64,000 nt of DNA. It comes from Gigaspora rosea (lineage: Eukaryota > Glomeromycota > Glomeromycetes > Diversisporales > Gigasporaceae). Below are positions 33,720 to 45,499 of this stretch, piece after piece. The stretch's first letter is position 1. Every line of letters begins with the position of its first letter. The DNA lies in the NCBI GenBank assembly GCA_003550325.1, contig QKWP01000664.1:1-64000 (forward strand), in the 5' to 3' direction. The position numbers were made by a program, and so were the translations under genes. The notes beneath the pieces are model-generated. The model ran no database searches, was not told where the DNA came from, and saw nothing but the letters and a program-made list of their open reading frames with translations.

Positions 33720-35480
33720 CAGTTTTTTATAATTACCGTATTGTCATGAAATACCAGGCTGGGACGGTATTTAGAAATAACATTCATCCTATTAGATTTA
33801 AAAAATGATTCGGAAGAAGGTTTACTTCTGTACTTATACCAAACCTACTTCCGAAATACTTTTTTGTTTACTTAAAAAATTTATATTTGTTTCAAAATAA
33901 CGCCCTAGCGTGTACTCTAAATAACGCGCCTATACACAAAATAACGCGCCGGGACGCGTTATTTCGTGACAATACGGTATGTCAATTTTGAAGCGACTTA
34001 AATCGAAAAAACAACAAAGAACACCGTGTTGGTTGCTTAATGTCCTGCACAAATTACATCATAAAAATTTCAATATAGTGAATTTGCGTTACAAAATAAT
34101 TCTATCTTGCTTAAGTTCTTCTGTGAAGTTCTTCTGTCGTAAGATACGAAGAATTTTGAAAATATTAAATAAGGTCATACAAAGTTAATTTTTGCTTCTC
34201 ATAAAATAAAATTTGAAAAATAACGGCTTTTAATTTTATTTTCAAAAAATTTTATATGTAAATATTTTTCTATAGATATCTATAAAAACTACCCGGACAA
34301 TAAATAGTAAAAAATTTTTTTCAAAATTTTGCAGAAACTTGACCCGGCCGGGTTATGAGAACCAACTTATTAAGTTTGTATGGCCTAATAAAAAATATAA
34401 ACATATTGTTTTTTAAAAAAAATTTGTAAAAATTAATTAAATAATTAATATTTATATAATAATTGAATTATTTTGATAAAATACTGAAAAAAGTAACTCT
34501 ATTATCATGTAGAGATAGTTGAGAGCTTCAAATTAAAAAAAGAATTATATGCACTTTTGTTAAATACTTTGTTTATAATCATTTAGTACTAGATTAATGC
34601 ATAGGGATGGTTAAAAAACTGTTTATGATAAACAGGTTCTTAAACTTTTTTTATTGTTTTAAAACTTTTTTTAAACATCGACGTTTTGATGCTAAAATTT
34701 TGCTGAAACCGAAAATATTACATCTTGGTTAATTTAAATCATCAAAAAAGACAGCGTTATGTAATTTCGAATTTATTAGATATTACATAAGAAATTATTA
34801 ATTTTTATCAAAGTTTTACATTTTTAAAATACATAATTTGCCTAATCTTCTAAATACAACGTTTCATCTATATTAGTTTTGCGTTTATTGGTATTTGAAA
34901 GTCCAAGTATTACCAACTATGTAAACCTTTATTAATTAAGTTTTTGCGAATGAACTAAAGGAATACAGTAATTTATCCTTCTTATGTTAGTTATCATTAT
35001 TGTCATCATCGTCAAACTAACCACCATCTTTAATTTCTTCTGATTCTTAAATTTTGGATTCTTTGCAATAATTGCATTTTTGACGAGTTGTTTTTTTCGA
35101 TCATGTTTATCAGGTTCTGTAACTTTTATAAAGTTTAAACGGATTACTTTTAAAGGGGTCTTCCTGAAATTTTTTTTATTTGATTTTTTTTTTTAATCAA
35201 TAAATATTATACAATTATAAATTACGCAATCGGATCGCAACATGTCATAATGTATTAGCCGATTTTTTTGATGCTTAGCTATAGATTTAAATCAAAGCAT
35301 AACATATACACCGCTTCAAATACATTATGATGTAATATTTTCTGTTATGCTACACGATAATCAAAATTTCCTATCATTTACTATATATTCAAATTACCTG
35401 TTTACCGTTAGAATGCTTTTAAAACACCAAACTTATTTTTCAATATAAAGAAAAGAATCGAATATTTTTTGTTCCATTAA
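33720..35480. other. Gene-poor AT-rich region
   Basis: The 33979-34188 open frame (69 codons, lysine- and cysteine-rich) lacks homology or splice support. CCCGGCCGGG at about 34340 is a small palindrome. At 34599 TAGGGATGGTTAAAAAACTG resembles a hAT terminus without a visible partner. Confidence 0.35.
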
Positions 35481-35489
35481 AGCTTCATT

Positions 35490-36240
35490 GATTAAGCAAA
35501 TAAGAGACTTAAAAACTTAGAATTTAATGGAAATGGATATGTTATTGAACATGAATTAAGAAACGTATTATTGGAAGCACTTTATAAAAATGATACTTTA
35601 ATTTTTTTTAAGTTCATTTTAGCTCTCAAGGAGAGAAAGTAATGACTAATGCTCTTTATAAAAACACCGCACTGGCTTATTTATGCTTTTCAAATAATCA
35701 ACTTGCTGCCAAAGGAGGAAAACAGAAGCTGAAGAAACAACACTTTAACTTTAAAAAATTTTCAAATAATTAACTTAAATTAGAAGGAGTAAAAACATTC
35801 GCAAATGCACTTAGTAGTAAAAACATTAATTTCTTTAACTCTTTTAAATATTGTCTTAACTTTAAAGGAGGAAAAAGAATTAGCAACAGTGATTTCCTTA
35901 AATCTTGGTTATGGGTGGAAGTAAATAGTAGCAATTATTTACCCCAATCAGATCAACTCTAGAGGAGGAAATGTATTAATAAGTGTTCTTTATAAAAATA
36001 TGACTTTAATTTTTTTTTAAATCTTTTAGAAAATCAAATTGGTCCCAAAAGAGTGGAATAATTCTTATACAAACAGAAATTTAATTTTGCTAAAACTTAG
36101 TTTCAATTGGTTTGGCCCTAATTGAGGAAAATCATTAATTAATATTCTTTGTAAAAATTTTATATTAACTACTTTAGATCTTTTATTTAATCAGTTTTAT
36201 TCTCAGAGAAAAAAGTTTTGTTAGTAACTCCTGGTACAAA
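35490..36240 (+). pseudogene. Leucine-rich-repeat pseudogene
   Basis: Degenerate units on the plus strand include HELRNVLLEALYKNDTLIFF, TNALYKNTALAYLCFSNNQL and repeated KGG/EGV joints at ~84-bp spacing. Nearly every unit carries a stop or frameshift. No F-box start is recognisable upstream. Confidence 0.6.
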
Positions 36241-36625
36241 CTTATTACACATCATTCTTATTTGTTTTATTGAAATTAATAAATGCTTTAGCAAAATTTT
36301 TTACTTGAAAAAAATTTTTTTAAAACATTATATATGATATATTATACAGTTATATACTCAATAAAATGTAAAAACTATCAACCCTAACCCTCATGTTTAA
36401 TTTTTAACTAACTAATTGATCTTAATTGCGACCTCAGATAATCTTAATAAGATCTATAAACCTGATCATGACTATTATAGTAGTACTTTAGCTATGAAGA
36501 AAAAAGTATCACTAAAATGAAATTCTAATTATCATGATCATTGTGATTAGAAGTTCGTGGGTTCGTAATGTAAATTTACATCTTAATTAATTGTAGTAAC
36601 TTAATAAAAAATGAATCTATATTTG

Positions 36626-36702
36626 AGTGCCGCCAAGGGAAAACCTGCAAATTTATCTAATAATAATATTTGCAGGTTTTCCATTGGTAGCACTCATTTA
36701 TT
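36626..36702. mobile_element. Short hairpin element
   Basis: TGAGTGCCGCCAAGGGAAAA with CCTGCAAAT is mirrored by ATTTGCAGG with TTTTCCATTGGTAGCACTCA around a ~12-bp loop; the arms are about 30 bp. This is a MITE-like or transcription-terminator-like hairpin; in this setting a MITE is more likely. Confidence 0.55.
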
Positions 36703-37037
36703 TTTAGTTTGTTGAGCAAGATGCTTAGAAACATCTTTAGTTTAATTTAATGGTTTTTTTTCACTGATAATATAAGATTGTTATAGACCAAATTAGATTA
36801 TATATATAATTATTGTAAAGCCGATAATGAATAGAACTGGATGCGCTGATTATAAAGGTATTCTTCAAGAATAAATTAAAAAATAAAAAATATTTTTAGT
36901 CACAATAAAGCACATTTTATTTATTAAAAAATATGTAGTTTTTATTTTAAAAAATAAATTATACAATTTTTTTTTTTTGTTGTAACTATATTTTAATACA
37001 AATAACTTCTAATATCACAATTCATATAATTCATATC

Positions 37038-37581
37038 TAGGGATGGAGAATGGTTTAATATGTGATCTTATAAACATGATTGTTTAATATATTGAGATGT
37101 AATAATGATAATGAATACATATATATTTATAAAATTATTATTAAGATTTTTGGAGTAATACAAAAATATATCGCCAAAAGCTGATGAATTTTTTGGGCAT
37201 CCATTGAATATTCAAACTCAATTAGTTTGTGGAAATCAAACTTTTCAAGTAAATTTCCTTTTTGTGGTTGAACTTACCTGCCAGGTCCTCTCAGTTCCAG
37301 CTTCTTTGGCCGTAGCAGAACATCATTGGCCTAACTTTGGATTTATTCATAATAACCATCGTGTGCATTGGATAATGATTGAGTAAAAAAAAACTCGTTG
37401 CTGTTTATCAAAATTTGATAGTCATGAGTTTAAACGATAAAAAAAATACAATAGTAAAAAAAAAAAAAAAAAGTATAGTTAAATCAGAAATTATGATGTA
37501 TTTTAATTAGCCTCAGCGCCAATGTTTTAACCCATTTTTAAAATGTATAAAAAACTGTTTAAACCGTTTTTTCCATCCCTA
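37038..37581. mobile_element. Non-autonomous hAT-type element, 544 bp
   Basis: The left end TAGGGATGGAGAATGGTTTA and the right end, on the other strand, TAGGGATGGAAAAAACGG are hAT-like termini. The flanking octamers are TTCATATC (37030-37037) and TTTATATC (37582-37589), matching at 7 of 8 positions. The interior contains a GC-richer ~190-bp segment (37204-37386) with a 60-codon frame ending HHWPNFGFIHNNHRVHWI. No transposase domain was found. Confidence 0.7.
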
Positions 37582-38329
37582 TTTATATCTAACACAATAT
37601 TTCTCAATATGGTTACAGTAACTATCTCTAAATTTCAAACTTCCTTTCGACGACAGTAGGCAAATGTTTGAATTCCAAAAAACTATTTTTATTATTAATG
37701 ATAATATAGTTTGACATCTCTTAAGTTTTAAAAAACTACTCATCTAAAAAGCATATTTTATTACTGTATTGCGTTGATATATCCTATGCAAAATACCCAG
37801 GTAAAAATCTCAGAAATTCAATTAATCATGAACAACTTTTCTTTAGAATCCTAAACTGCATATCATAAATGGAGAACGTTATATGCACTTGAAATTTTCA
37901 TTATAGATTCCGTCAGTAGTAGATATGTATATACTTAAGTATAAAAACTTTTTAGATTATTGTACCAATAAGTATAAATGAGTACATATATACTCTACAG
38001 TGTAAATGAGTATGTATACTACACAGTATAGATATACACTAAACAAATTACGCATACTTTATACCATATCTCTCATTTTAATCATATTTATCTAGCATAT
38101 AAGATGAAGAATACTCATCTAAGTATTTTGGAAAAGCTATTCGAATTTTGAATTTTTATTATTGTACCCTATAACCACACATATATAGTTATTATTTATC
38201 GTGAATTTCTCTTATTGCATGGCAATTTTTTTTAATTTATCACACAATGTTAGTAATATATTAATTTTAATTATTTTTGATAATTTCTTAATATGTAATA
38301 AAGAGTCAAGATGTATACAAAAATCAATT

Positions 38330-40060
38330 TGATAAACAAATTTTTGAGATTACATTTGAAATCGTGATAAGTAATAATCATTCATCATAATCAATAATTG
38401 GTAATAAACGTAAGTGTAAGTACTGGGTAAAAAAATTAATTATTACATAATTATATCTTGCTCATCTCTAAGTATTACTATAATATACGATTATCGCAAT
38501 AACTTTAAATTTTCAACATTTCTCTAGCTAATCAATCTTTTTGAAGAATCACATACTCCATTACATACTGTGACTATCTGAAGTCTTTCGTTATCCTTAG
38601 CTATGCTTTGTGATAATAAGAAAATGATGATACTAATCTCTTCTCGTTGAAAAAATTGACGCATCATCTGCGCTTTCAACAAAAGAATTCATTGAGCTTT
38701 TCTAATGGGTGTGATTTTTTTTAATTTCTCATGTTCCTTGAATATTTTCAATAACATGTTTTAATATCTTTGGCTTTCTTCATTCATATTTTTCATATAC
38801 GGGTTGTGCTACCTCTTCATCAAGTCGTTTAACCTCTATTAGTAGTGAATTATAATTTATTTTTTTCTTATAATAAGATACGCTTTGTTTGGACACGTGT
38901 AAATTCCCCTTTAATATGTTTAAACAGCTACTCTTTCTTTTGTATTAAATCGAATTTTTGCATTTGTTTTGAACAAGTTCTTCAATTAGTGTTGAGACAT
39001 TCGAACTTTTATCTAACAAATCAATTGTACAACATTCAGAAAAGTTATGTGATGACCTTGTGTACAAATTATTATTATTTATTCAATTAAGAAGTTGACG
39101 AGCCAAAATATGCGACTTGGGTGCGAATATAAAAGGTATTTGTTGTGCTTTGTCAGGCATTTGAATACGATAACCTTCCTTAATGTGATATACTTTAGTT
39201 GCTGGACGCGGCATTGTATCAATGATAAAGATACTTCATTTAAAGTTGTAAATGAATTGTAATTGATAGAAAACTTACAGAATTAGCAGATAATCGTTTG
39301 TTCATTCCAACACTTCTTAACTGCAATCTTAATCACTTCAGACCTGTCAACAAATCCTTATTTTCTACATTTTCACAAACCACTTGTTCAAGAACATATA
39401 TCTGCACCAATTGCGCACAGAATTTGAGATAATGCTGTAAACTAACCAAATCTTTAATTTGTGCGTATAAAAATCAAACAATCGTAAGCGTCGAATGTAC
39501 TTTCACGTAACTCATAGAGTTGATCTAATTTTTGCCTTCTTATTGTCAAGCTTAATACCATTATGTTTTAATACGTTCGGTTGGTAATAATTATATTACA
39601 AATATATTAATATAAGACTGTAAGATACATGACAATAACTAATATTTATGTCCAATATGATAATGGTTACCGAGCAAATAAAAATTTTTGTGCATAAAAA
39701 TATAAATTACATTTATTAATAATATTACACCAACAATAAAAAATTTAGCGTTGGTATTGAATCTAAAAAAAATTCTAACCTTCAAATAATGTTTGACCAA
39801 CAGTCATAGTAACAGACATCAAATTAATTATCGATATAGTATAATGATGAAATAAAATTGTAGTGAAATGATTTCACCACTATTGGTGAAACTAGCTTTA
39901 AATTGTGAAATTGACATCTCTAACCCGGCATTTGGGATTCATGTGTATGTACGATTTTATCGCAACCGTAACTTGCTATATAGGTTATACAGTTCACTGA
40001 GACAGCTTCGCCTGCATTGCTAGCATGTGCCAATTTGTTTTCAACTGACAAAGATAATTC
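38330..40060 (-). pseudogene. Decayed gene copy 2 of a duplicated unrecognised family
   Basis: Paralogue of 22490-25215. Readable minus-strand stretches are LSLSVENKLAHASNAGEAVS (about 40040-39985), KLDQLYELRESTFDAYDCLI (about 39535-39475) and LQIVTVCNGVCDSSKR (about 38590-38540). The pieces are separated by frameshifts and stops. The first exon is followed by a GTTAGAG donor-like site after SQMPG at about 39920. Copy 2 is shorter than copy 1. Confidence 0.55.
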
Positions 40061-40379
40061 CTTCATTTGATCAACAAGAAACAACCAAAAAAATAAAACC
40101 TTAACCGAAAAAATAAAAACTATAAATAACAAAAACTGTAAATTGACAACATTAACATAGTTCTTGAATTATACTTCAATAGTTTTGTTTGTCACAATAA
40201 TTGATAGTATGTAAAGGCAAAAATACTTTTAAATTCAAAAAAAATTGCAATATTGCTGTTTTTATATGTTGATAGCAAAAAATCTAATAAAATTATATCA
40301 AGATAAAACCTATATATTTTTTGAAATTACATAAAAGCAATGTTTACAAAAAGATAATGAATATGTAAAGTGTAAGTTC

Positions 40380-41000
40380 CAAATATGCTTTATATCATTA
40401 CTCAGTAACATTATTTAATAAACTGCCATGTGCAAATGCCTATTTGAGATCATTTTTCCTTCTTCATTGCTGCATTGCCAAAGTTGATTATATTTGAAAA
40501 ATATAAAGTGTGGTATTTTTGATAAAAAAATTTTTGCTAATGCCTTTATGCCTTAACTCTTTCTTTAGAGCTCAACTGATGGTTTATAACTCTATCCACT
40601 TCCAAATTAAGTTTCTTATTTGTTCGTAAAAAACTTCCAAATCAATGAAATTAAAATGGAAACGGAAGATTAAATTGACCGTCTTGAATGTTTATACCAT
40701 TTTTTAATTCTTCATTTAAATAATCAACGAAAACGGTCATGATATAGCTTGAATATTCAAAAAGTATTGAAATACTTTAAGAAAATGTTTGAATTATTTC
40801 TTTAGGGAGATATGCTCCTTCGTTTTTATTTAATCCTGAAAGTTATGTTCTACGTAATAATTTTTTCATACATCATTCACGGTTTACAAGAAGACAAGAT
40901 ACATAATAAGGATTCAAATCACTCGTAAAAAAATTTTCAAGGTAACACTTAAGATAAAAAAAGGTCCTTAAAAGTGGAGCAGATTATGTAATGATCAATC
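40380..41000 (-). pseudogene. F-box/LRR pseudogene
   Basis: Minus-strand text across frames: SDLNPYYVSCLLVNRE (F-box core, about 40930-40880), LSGLNKNEGAYLPKEIIQTF, FEYSSYIMTVFVDYLNEELK, then NTTLYIF-like LRR remnants at about 40510-40440. The order matches the relic at 26475 and the linker of the intact gene at 12291. It lies just upstream, on the same strand, of the decayed gene at 38330-40060. Confidence 0.6.
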
Positions 41001-41264
41001 AAGTTTATCAAGGGATCTACCCTGCTTTAAGTATCCCCATAAAAAGAAAATTGCCAATCAAGTTTTGACTATTTCAAAAACAAAATTTAAAATTTTACAT
41101 ATTTATATATCACTATAACTTCTAATATTAACGTCCTAACTCCAAACTTCCGTCTTTATACACTTAGTTTATTTGACAAAATTTAATTTCCTTTGTTGAT
41201 TTGTATTGCTAACATTGAGAAAAGATGAAATACACAATCGAACATGTATCTAATTAGGATTAGG

Positions 41265-41350
41265 GCTATATCTGAAATAGGGCTTATATTATGTCAAAGG
41301 AACATTTTTAGTGCGCAGTAAGTGGTTTCATAGACAAAATTACATCTTTT
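41265..41350. mobile_element. Fragment of the AAAATTTTGCAA MITE family
   Basis: The ordered words ATTAGGGCTATATCTGAAAT, AAAGGAACATTTTTAGTGCG and AGTGGTTTCATAGACAAAAT correspond to the middle of the copies at 3910-4175 and 11430-11786. Confidence 0.4.
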
Positions 41351-42760
41351 TTATTTACTGTGTGAGGGATCTGTTTAAGAACATTAAGTTCTCTGTTTAA
41401 CTGATGTGTGACTAAAATCGTAATGTTAAAATTGTTAATTATATTATTGCCCCATTTAAATGAGGTGTATAAGCATCAGATTTCATAAACTATGTTAATG
41501 TTTAACCTCTTTTAACACTTATTGGAAGAATTTGTATAGGAGAAATAATATCATTAATAGTGGTTGGTATCGATATATTTGAGGTATTATTAACATCTGA
41601 TTGCCTATATTCCTAAAGTGTTCAATAGTCTGGAGTTCCTCCTCACACTATATACCATTACCACTTTCTGTGTGATCATTTTTCTCAAGCAATAACCTAA
41701 AGGAAGTGCTCTGTGAAAGAGCTGCCATAGTATATCTACTCTTTTGTTAGGTATCCAATTACAATGAAGTGGAGTTGTTGAGCTCAGAAGTTCTTTAAGC
41801 AAATTATTTTGTGTAATTGAAGTGGAATTTGATTTATTTCTAAAGAATTGAACTACCTTTTTAATGGAATATATATTATCCTGTTCATGTGCTAATGATA
41901 TGGATTTCTACTAAATTTTTAATATAGGTGTATTTCGATGTTCTGAACAAATTTACTTAATGGCACTTTTGAGGTTTACTCAGTAAAATTAGACTTTTAA
42001 ATATAGCAACTAGTAGTGATTTTTTAAAAATTTTTAAAAAAATGAGGGGGAGCTACTTTTGGAGGTTGCTTATTTTAGAAACATATGGTAATGCAAAACT
42101 AATGTAAATATATCAAGCCAGATTGTCAATATTTATAATGCTCTATATCCTAATTAAATTGATTAGTTATTACAATAAAATTACGATTCTAACTTCATAA
42201 CTTCATATAATAGCAATTCTAAATTGGTTAATTGCCAGGATTTATGTTTTTGGGAATGGACTGTTACTATGATCATACATTACCCAAAATTCAGTTCTGG
42301 ATTAAAATTTTATTTTATCAAAATTTTGAGGCTTTTAATAAAAAAAATTTTGAGATTTTTTATAAAAAAAAAAATGGATACAAATGTTTGGAATACAAAA
42401 GCAAATAATATTTAATACAATCTAATAATTAAAATCAAAGTTGTAATTTTGCAAAATAATGCTACTAATTAAATTTGCTTTAACTGTAAACCATAACTGT
42501 ATATTATAAAATTAATTATCAAATTAAAATCTATAGTTTAAACTAATTCAATCTACGGACATTCTACTACAAACTATTGTATATTTACTGAGGCTTAAAT
42601 ATATTTAGAATTTTTAAAAACATGTATAAATTTATATGAAATAGTTGCTAATTCCTAAAATACCATTAATAGATATACAGTATTTAGAAAAAAATTTAAA
42701 TAGTTACTAAATTTCTATTAGTAATACTATCTACTTTATCTATTTAATTGATTCTGATTA
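41351..42760. other. Gene-free region downstream of the channel pseudogene
   Basis: AT-rich. At about 42045-42095 a GAGCTACTTTTGGAGG..GCTTATTTTAGAAACATA word pair recalls the right terminus of the MITE at 1092-1709. No gene was found. Confidence 0.4.
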
Positions 42761-42763
42761 GAA

Positions 42764-44414
42764 TTATTCAGATTCTTTTTTCTCAATAAATTCAATTAAT
42801 TTATTAAATTTATCAATTGGATCTTTTAATGCGTCATCTATTTGAATTTTTAGTCTATCTGCTAATGATTCATCTATTTGAGCCTTTAGTTTATCTTTTA
42901 ATGATTCATCTATTTGAGCTTTTAAATTCTTTAATAATTCATCTATTTGAGCTTTTAGATCTTTTAGAGATTCATCTTTTTGAGCTTTTAGTAATTCATC
43001 TATTTGAGTTTTAGTGATTCATCTATTTGAGCTTTTAATGATTTATCTATTTGACCTTTTAGATCTTTTATTAATTCATCTTTTTGAGCTTTTATAGTAT
43101 CTTTAATTTCTTCTTTAGAATCTTTAATTTCTTTATTAGAATCTTTAATTTCAGCAAGTTCTTTAATTTCAGGAAATAAATTTTGTAATTTTTTTTTAAC
43201 TGAAGGCAATAAATTTTCAAAAATTTCATCATCTTCAGTAATTTTTTTTAGATATTTTTTAAGCTCATGAACTGATGCTTCATAATATCTAAAGTTTAAA
43301 TTACAAATTAATAATATATTATTTGTAATAAAATAATAAAAATATTAATAATTACAAAATTTCAGGAAACCAGTTTTTTTTTCTTCTTTGATAAGGTAAT
43401 ATCCAAAAAAGTTCAATTTCAGATAATATCTATAATTATAATATAACAAAATTAGTTGTATTTGTACTGTATTTTTTTATATTTCTATTTTTATTTATTT
43501 ATATATTATACAATTTATTAAATATATTATATTAAATTAAGTTAAATAATTTAATAATAAAATAATCCTATATAGTATTTTAAAAAGTAATTTTGTATAA
43601 ATAAAATTTTACCTCACATTTTAATTGTAAAAAAGATTCCTCATTATTTGTTTCATCAACAGCAATTCCAAGTAATGTAATAAATAGATTTAATAAATAA
43701 ATTGTTGTGAAAAACGAAAATATAACCATTAAAAATACTAGCATCCAATTATTTTTATAAACCCAAGAAGAGACTGCACTTGAATCACCTAAAATTAATT
43801 AAATTAATAAAATTATTTTTTTGTTTTATATAATTTAATTTCTTATTATAAATACCTGTTAACATAAAATATACAGCCAACAAAGAAGTACTGAATAGTG
43901 GTAACATATTTGTATTATCATCAGGAATTTCAACAAGTGATAATCCTTCAACTGTACCATTAGATGAAATAAATTGATATATTGAAACAAGATTCCAAGG
44001 ATTATTAGTATCATCAGTATAGCTTGGTTGATTATAAGAATATTCAGTAGTAGGACTTAATAAAATATGTAAAGAATGAGCAAAGGCCAAAACCAAAATA
44101 CCTAAAACAACAAAAAAAGAAAAAATTTTTTGTGCAACTCCAATCATAATTGCAAAATAAGTTCCAAAATATTCCAAAACATGAAAAAATAATAAAAATT
44201 TAATTTCAAGTAAAAAAACAGAAATAGTAATAATCCAAACTGGTATAGTTATATCATATAACCAGATTATTGAAGTTATTGTTGGAAATAATATTGCAAC
44301 AAGATCTATAATTAATGTAAACATTTTGAATTAATAATATATATATATAATATTTAATTAATTACTAAATTAAAAGTTTAAATACCAAACCAATTCCAAG
44401 GACTAGCAATATAA
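42764..44414 (-). pseudogene. Ion-transport channel gene, C-terminal half (split by a transposon)
   Basis: Exons on the minus strand: 44414-44386 (…YIASPWNWF), 44305-43856 (DLVAILFPTITSIIW onward, several membrane helices, then a pore-side loop with NNPWNLVSIYQFISSNG), 43788-43613 (WMLVFLMVIFSFFTTIY, the last helix, then NLFITLLGIAVDETNNEES), 43429-43366 (LSEIELFWILPYQRRKKNW) and 43288-42764 (coiled-coil tail). Introns have GT..AG ends and the joins are in phase. The tail is built from repeats of the type LKAQIDESLKD. A missing base at about 43008 puts the last ~80 codons in another frame, where a good LKAQIDE series continues to a stop at 42764. It is the C-terminal part of the multi-copy WD40-like plus ion-transport family of these fungi; ion selectivity is unknown. 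Confidence 0.85.
44405..44414. repeat. Target-site duplication, left copy (AGCAATATAA)
   Basis: It is identical to 51405-51414 and abuts the GCGTACATC terminus of the Mutator-like element. Lengths of 9 or 11 do not match, so the duplication is exactly 10 bp. Confidence 0.95.
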
Positions 44415-45351
44415 GCGTACATCTATTTACCCAGCAAGATGTTAGATGAAGATCCGCGCTGTCTGACGATCTAAACATACTTGACCAATCAAAATTCATC
44501 ACGGGTTATCATACATATAATCAATTTTTAAGTGTTTGGGCGAAGATTTCTTTGATTTCTTGATGACCACCTGACCAAAATAAATGATATATAAATATAT
44601 ATTAATTCTACACATTCGTATAATTAAATAGAATAATTTTCATCGAATTTGGTCAAGTGGTTATAAAGAAAACTTCGCTCAAAGTTTAGAAAGAACCTGC
44701 TCGTCTATCAGTAAATTAAGTGCTTCTAAATTTTTTTAAACTTTGAGCAAAGTTTTCTCGATAGCAACCTGACCAAATTTGATGAATTTTCTTTTTTTTA
44801 TTAATATAGACATTCATAGAATTAAACAAGAAAATTTCATCGAATTTGGACAGGTTGTTATCGAGAAAACTTCACTCAAAGTTTTAGAAAAAAAATTTAG
44901 AAGCACAATTTACTAATAAATGGGCAGATTCTAAACTTTGAGCGAAGTTTTCTCGATAACCACCTGACCAAATTCGATGAAAATTTTTTATTTTTATTCT
45001 ACAAATATGTCACATTGAAATAAAAAATTTCATCGAATTTGGTCAGGTGGTTATTGAGAAAACTTCGCCCAAAGCTTTAAAAAATTCAAAAGCACTTAAT
45101 TTACCAATAGACGGAACAGATTCTAAACTTTGAGCGAAGTTTTCTCAACACACATCTGACCAAATTCGATAAAAATTGGTCGGGTCGAATTTTATCCAGG
45201 CGAAGATAATTAGGAAAAAAGACATTGAATAAATCGTAAGTTTAAAAGGGTGTTATATGTATTTAGTGATGGTATCTAAAGTAGTTAGAAATAATTTTAA
45301 TCTGTATCTTGCGCAGTATTACAACTTACAGATAAATTTTATGATCATAGG
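44415..45351. repeat. Left terminal inverted repeat with palindromic modules
   Basis: The outer ~40 bp is followed by half a module (about 44525-44590) and three full palindromes at about 44641-44786, 44840-44984 and 45028-45175. Each palindrome has the arm ATCGAATTTGGTCAGGTGG, then TTATCGAGAAAACTTCGC and TCAAAGTTTAGA, its inverted copy, and a ~45-bp centre. The inner boundary is near GGTCTGCGGA. Confidence 0.85.
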
Positions 45352-45499
45352 TCTGCGGATAATAATATTTACTGTATTCAATTTGTTAATACTGTCTAAA
45401 TGCATAAAATTCATTGTTCGATTTAACCATAAATGAAATTGTGCATTTAAATAGCGTCTATGATTACGTATGCAATTTAAGTGTATCACGATCAATTTA

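Noticed and set aside
33979..34188. 69-codon lysine-rich plus-strand frame
   Set aside because: It has low complexity, no homologue that I recognise and no intron or start support.
34599..34640. Left end of a longer hAT element pairing with 37581
   Set aside because: The octamer before it (TTAATGCA) does not match the one after 37581, whereas the octamer before 37038 does.
36626..36702. Transcription terminator
   Set aside because: Fungal genes do not use such hairpins, and there is no adjacent intact gene; a MITE fits better.
42817..43014. Plus-strand open frame rich in LLxIHLFEL repeats
   Set aside because: It is the antisense of the channel gene's LKAQIDE coiled-coil repeats, so not a separate gene.
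44290..44324. Methionine start for the channel's membrane block (MFTLII...)
   Set aside because: This stretch is intron: the GTATTTAAAC donor after WNWF and the ATTATAG acceptor before DLVAIL join in phase, so the ATG is not a start.
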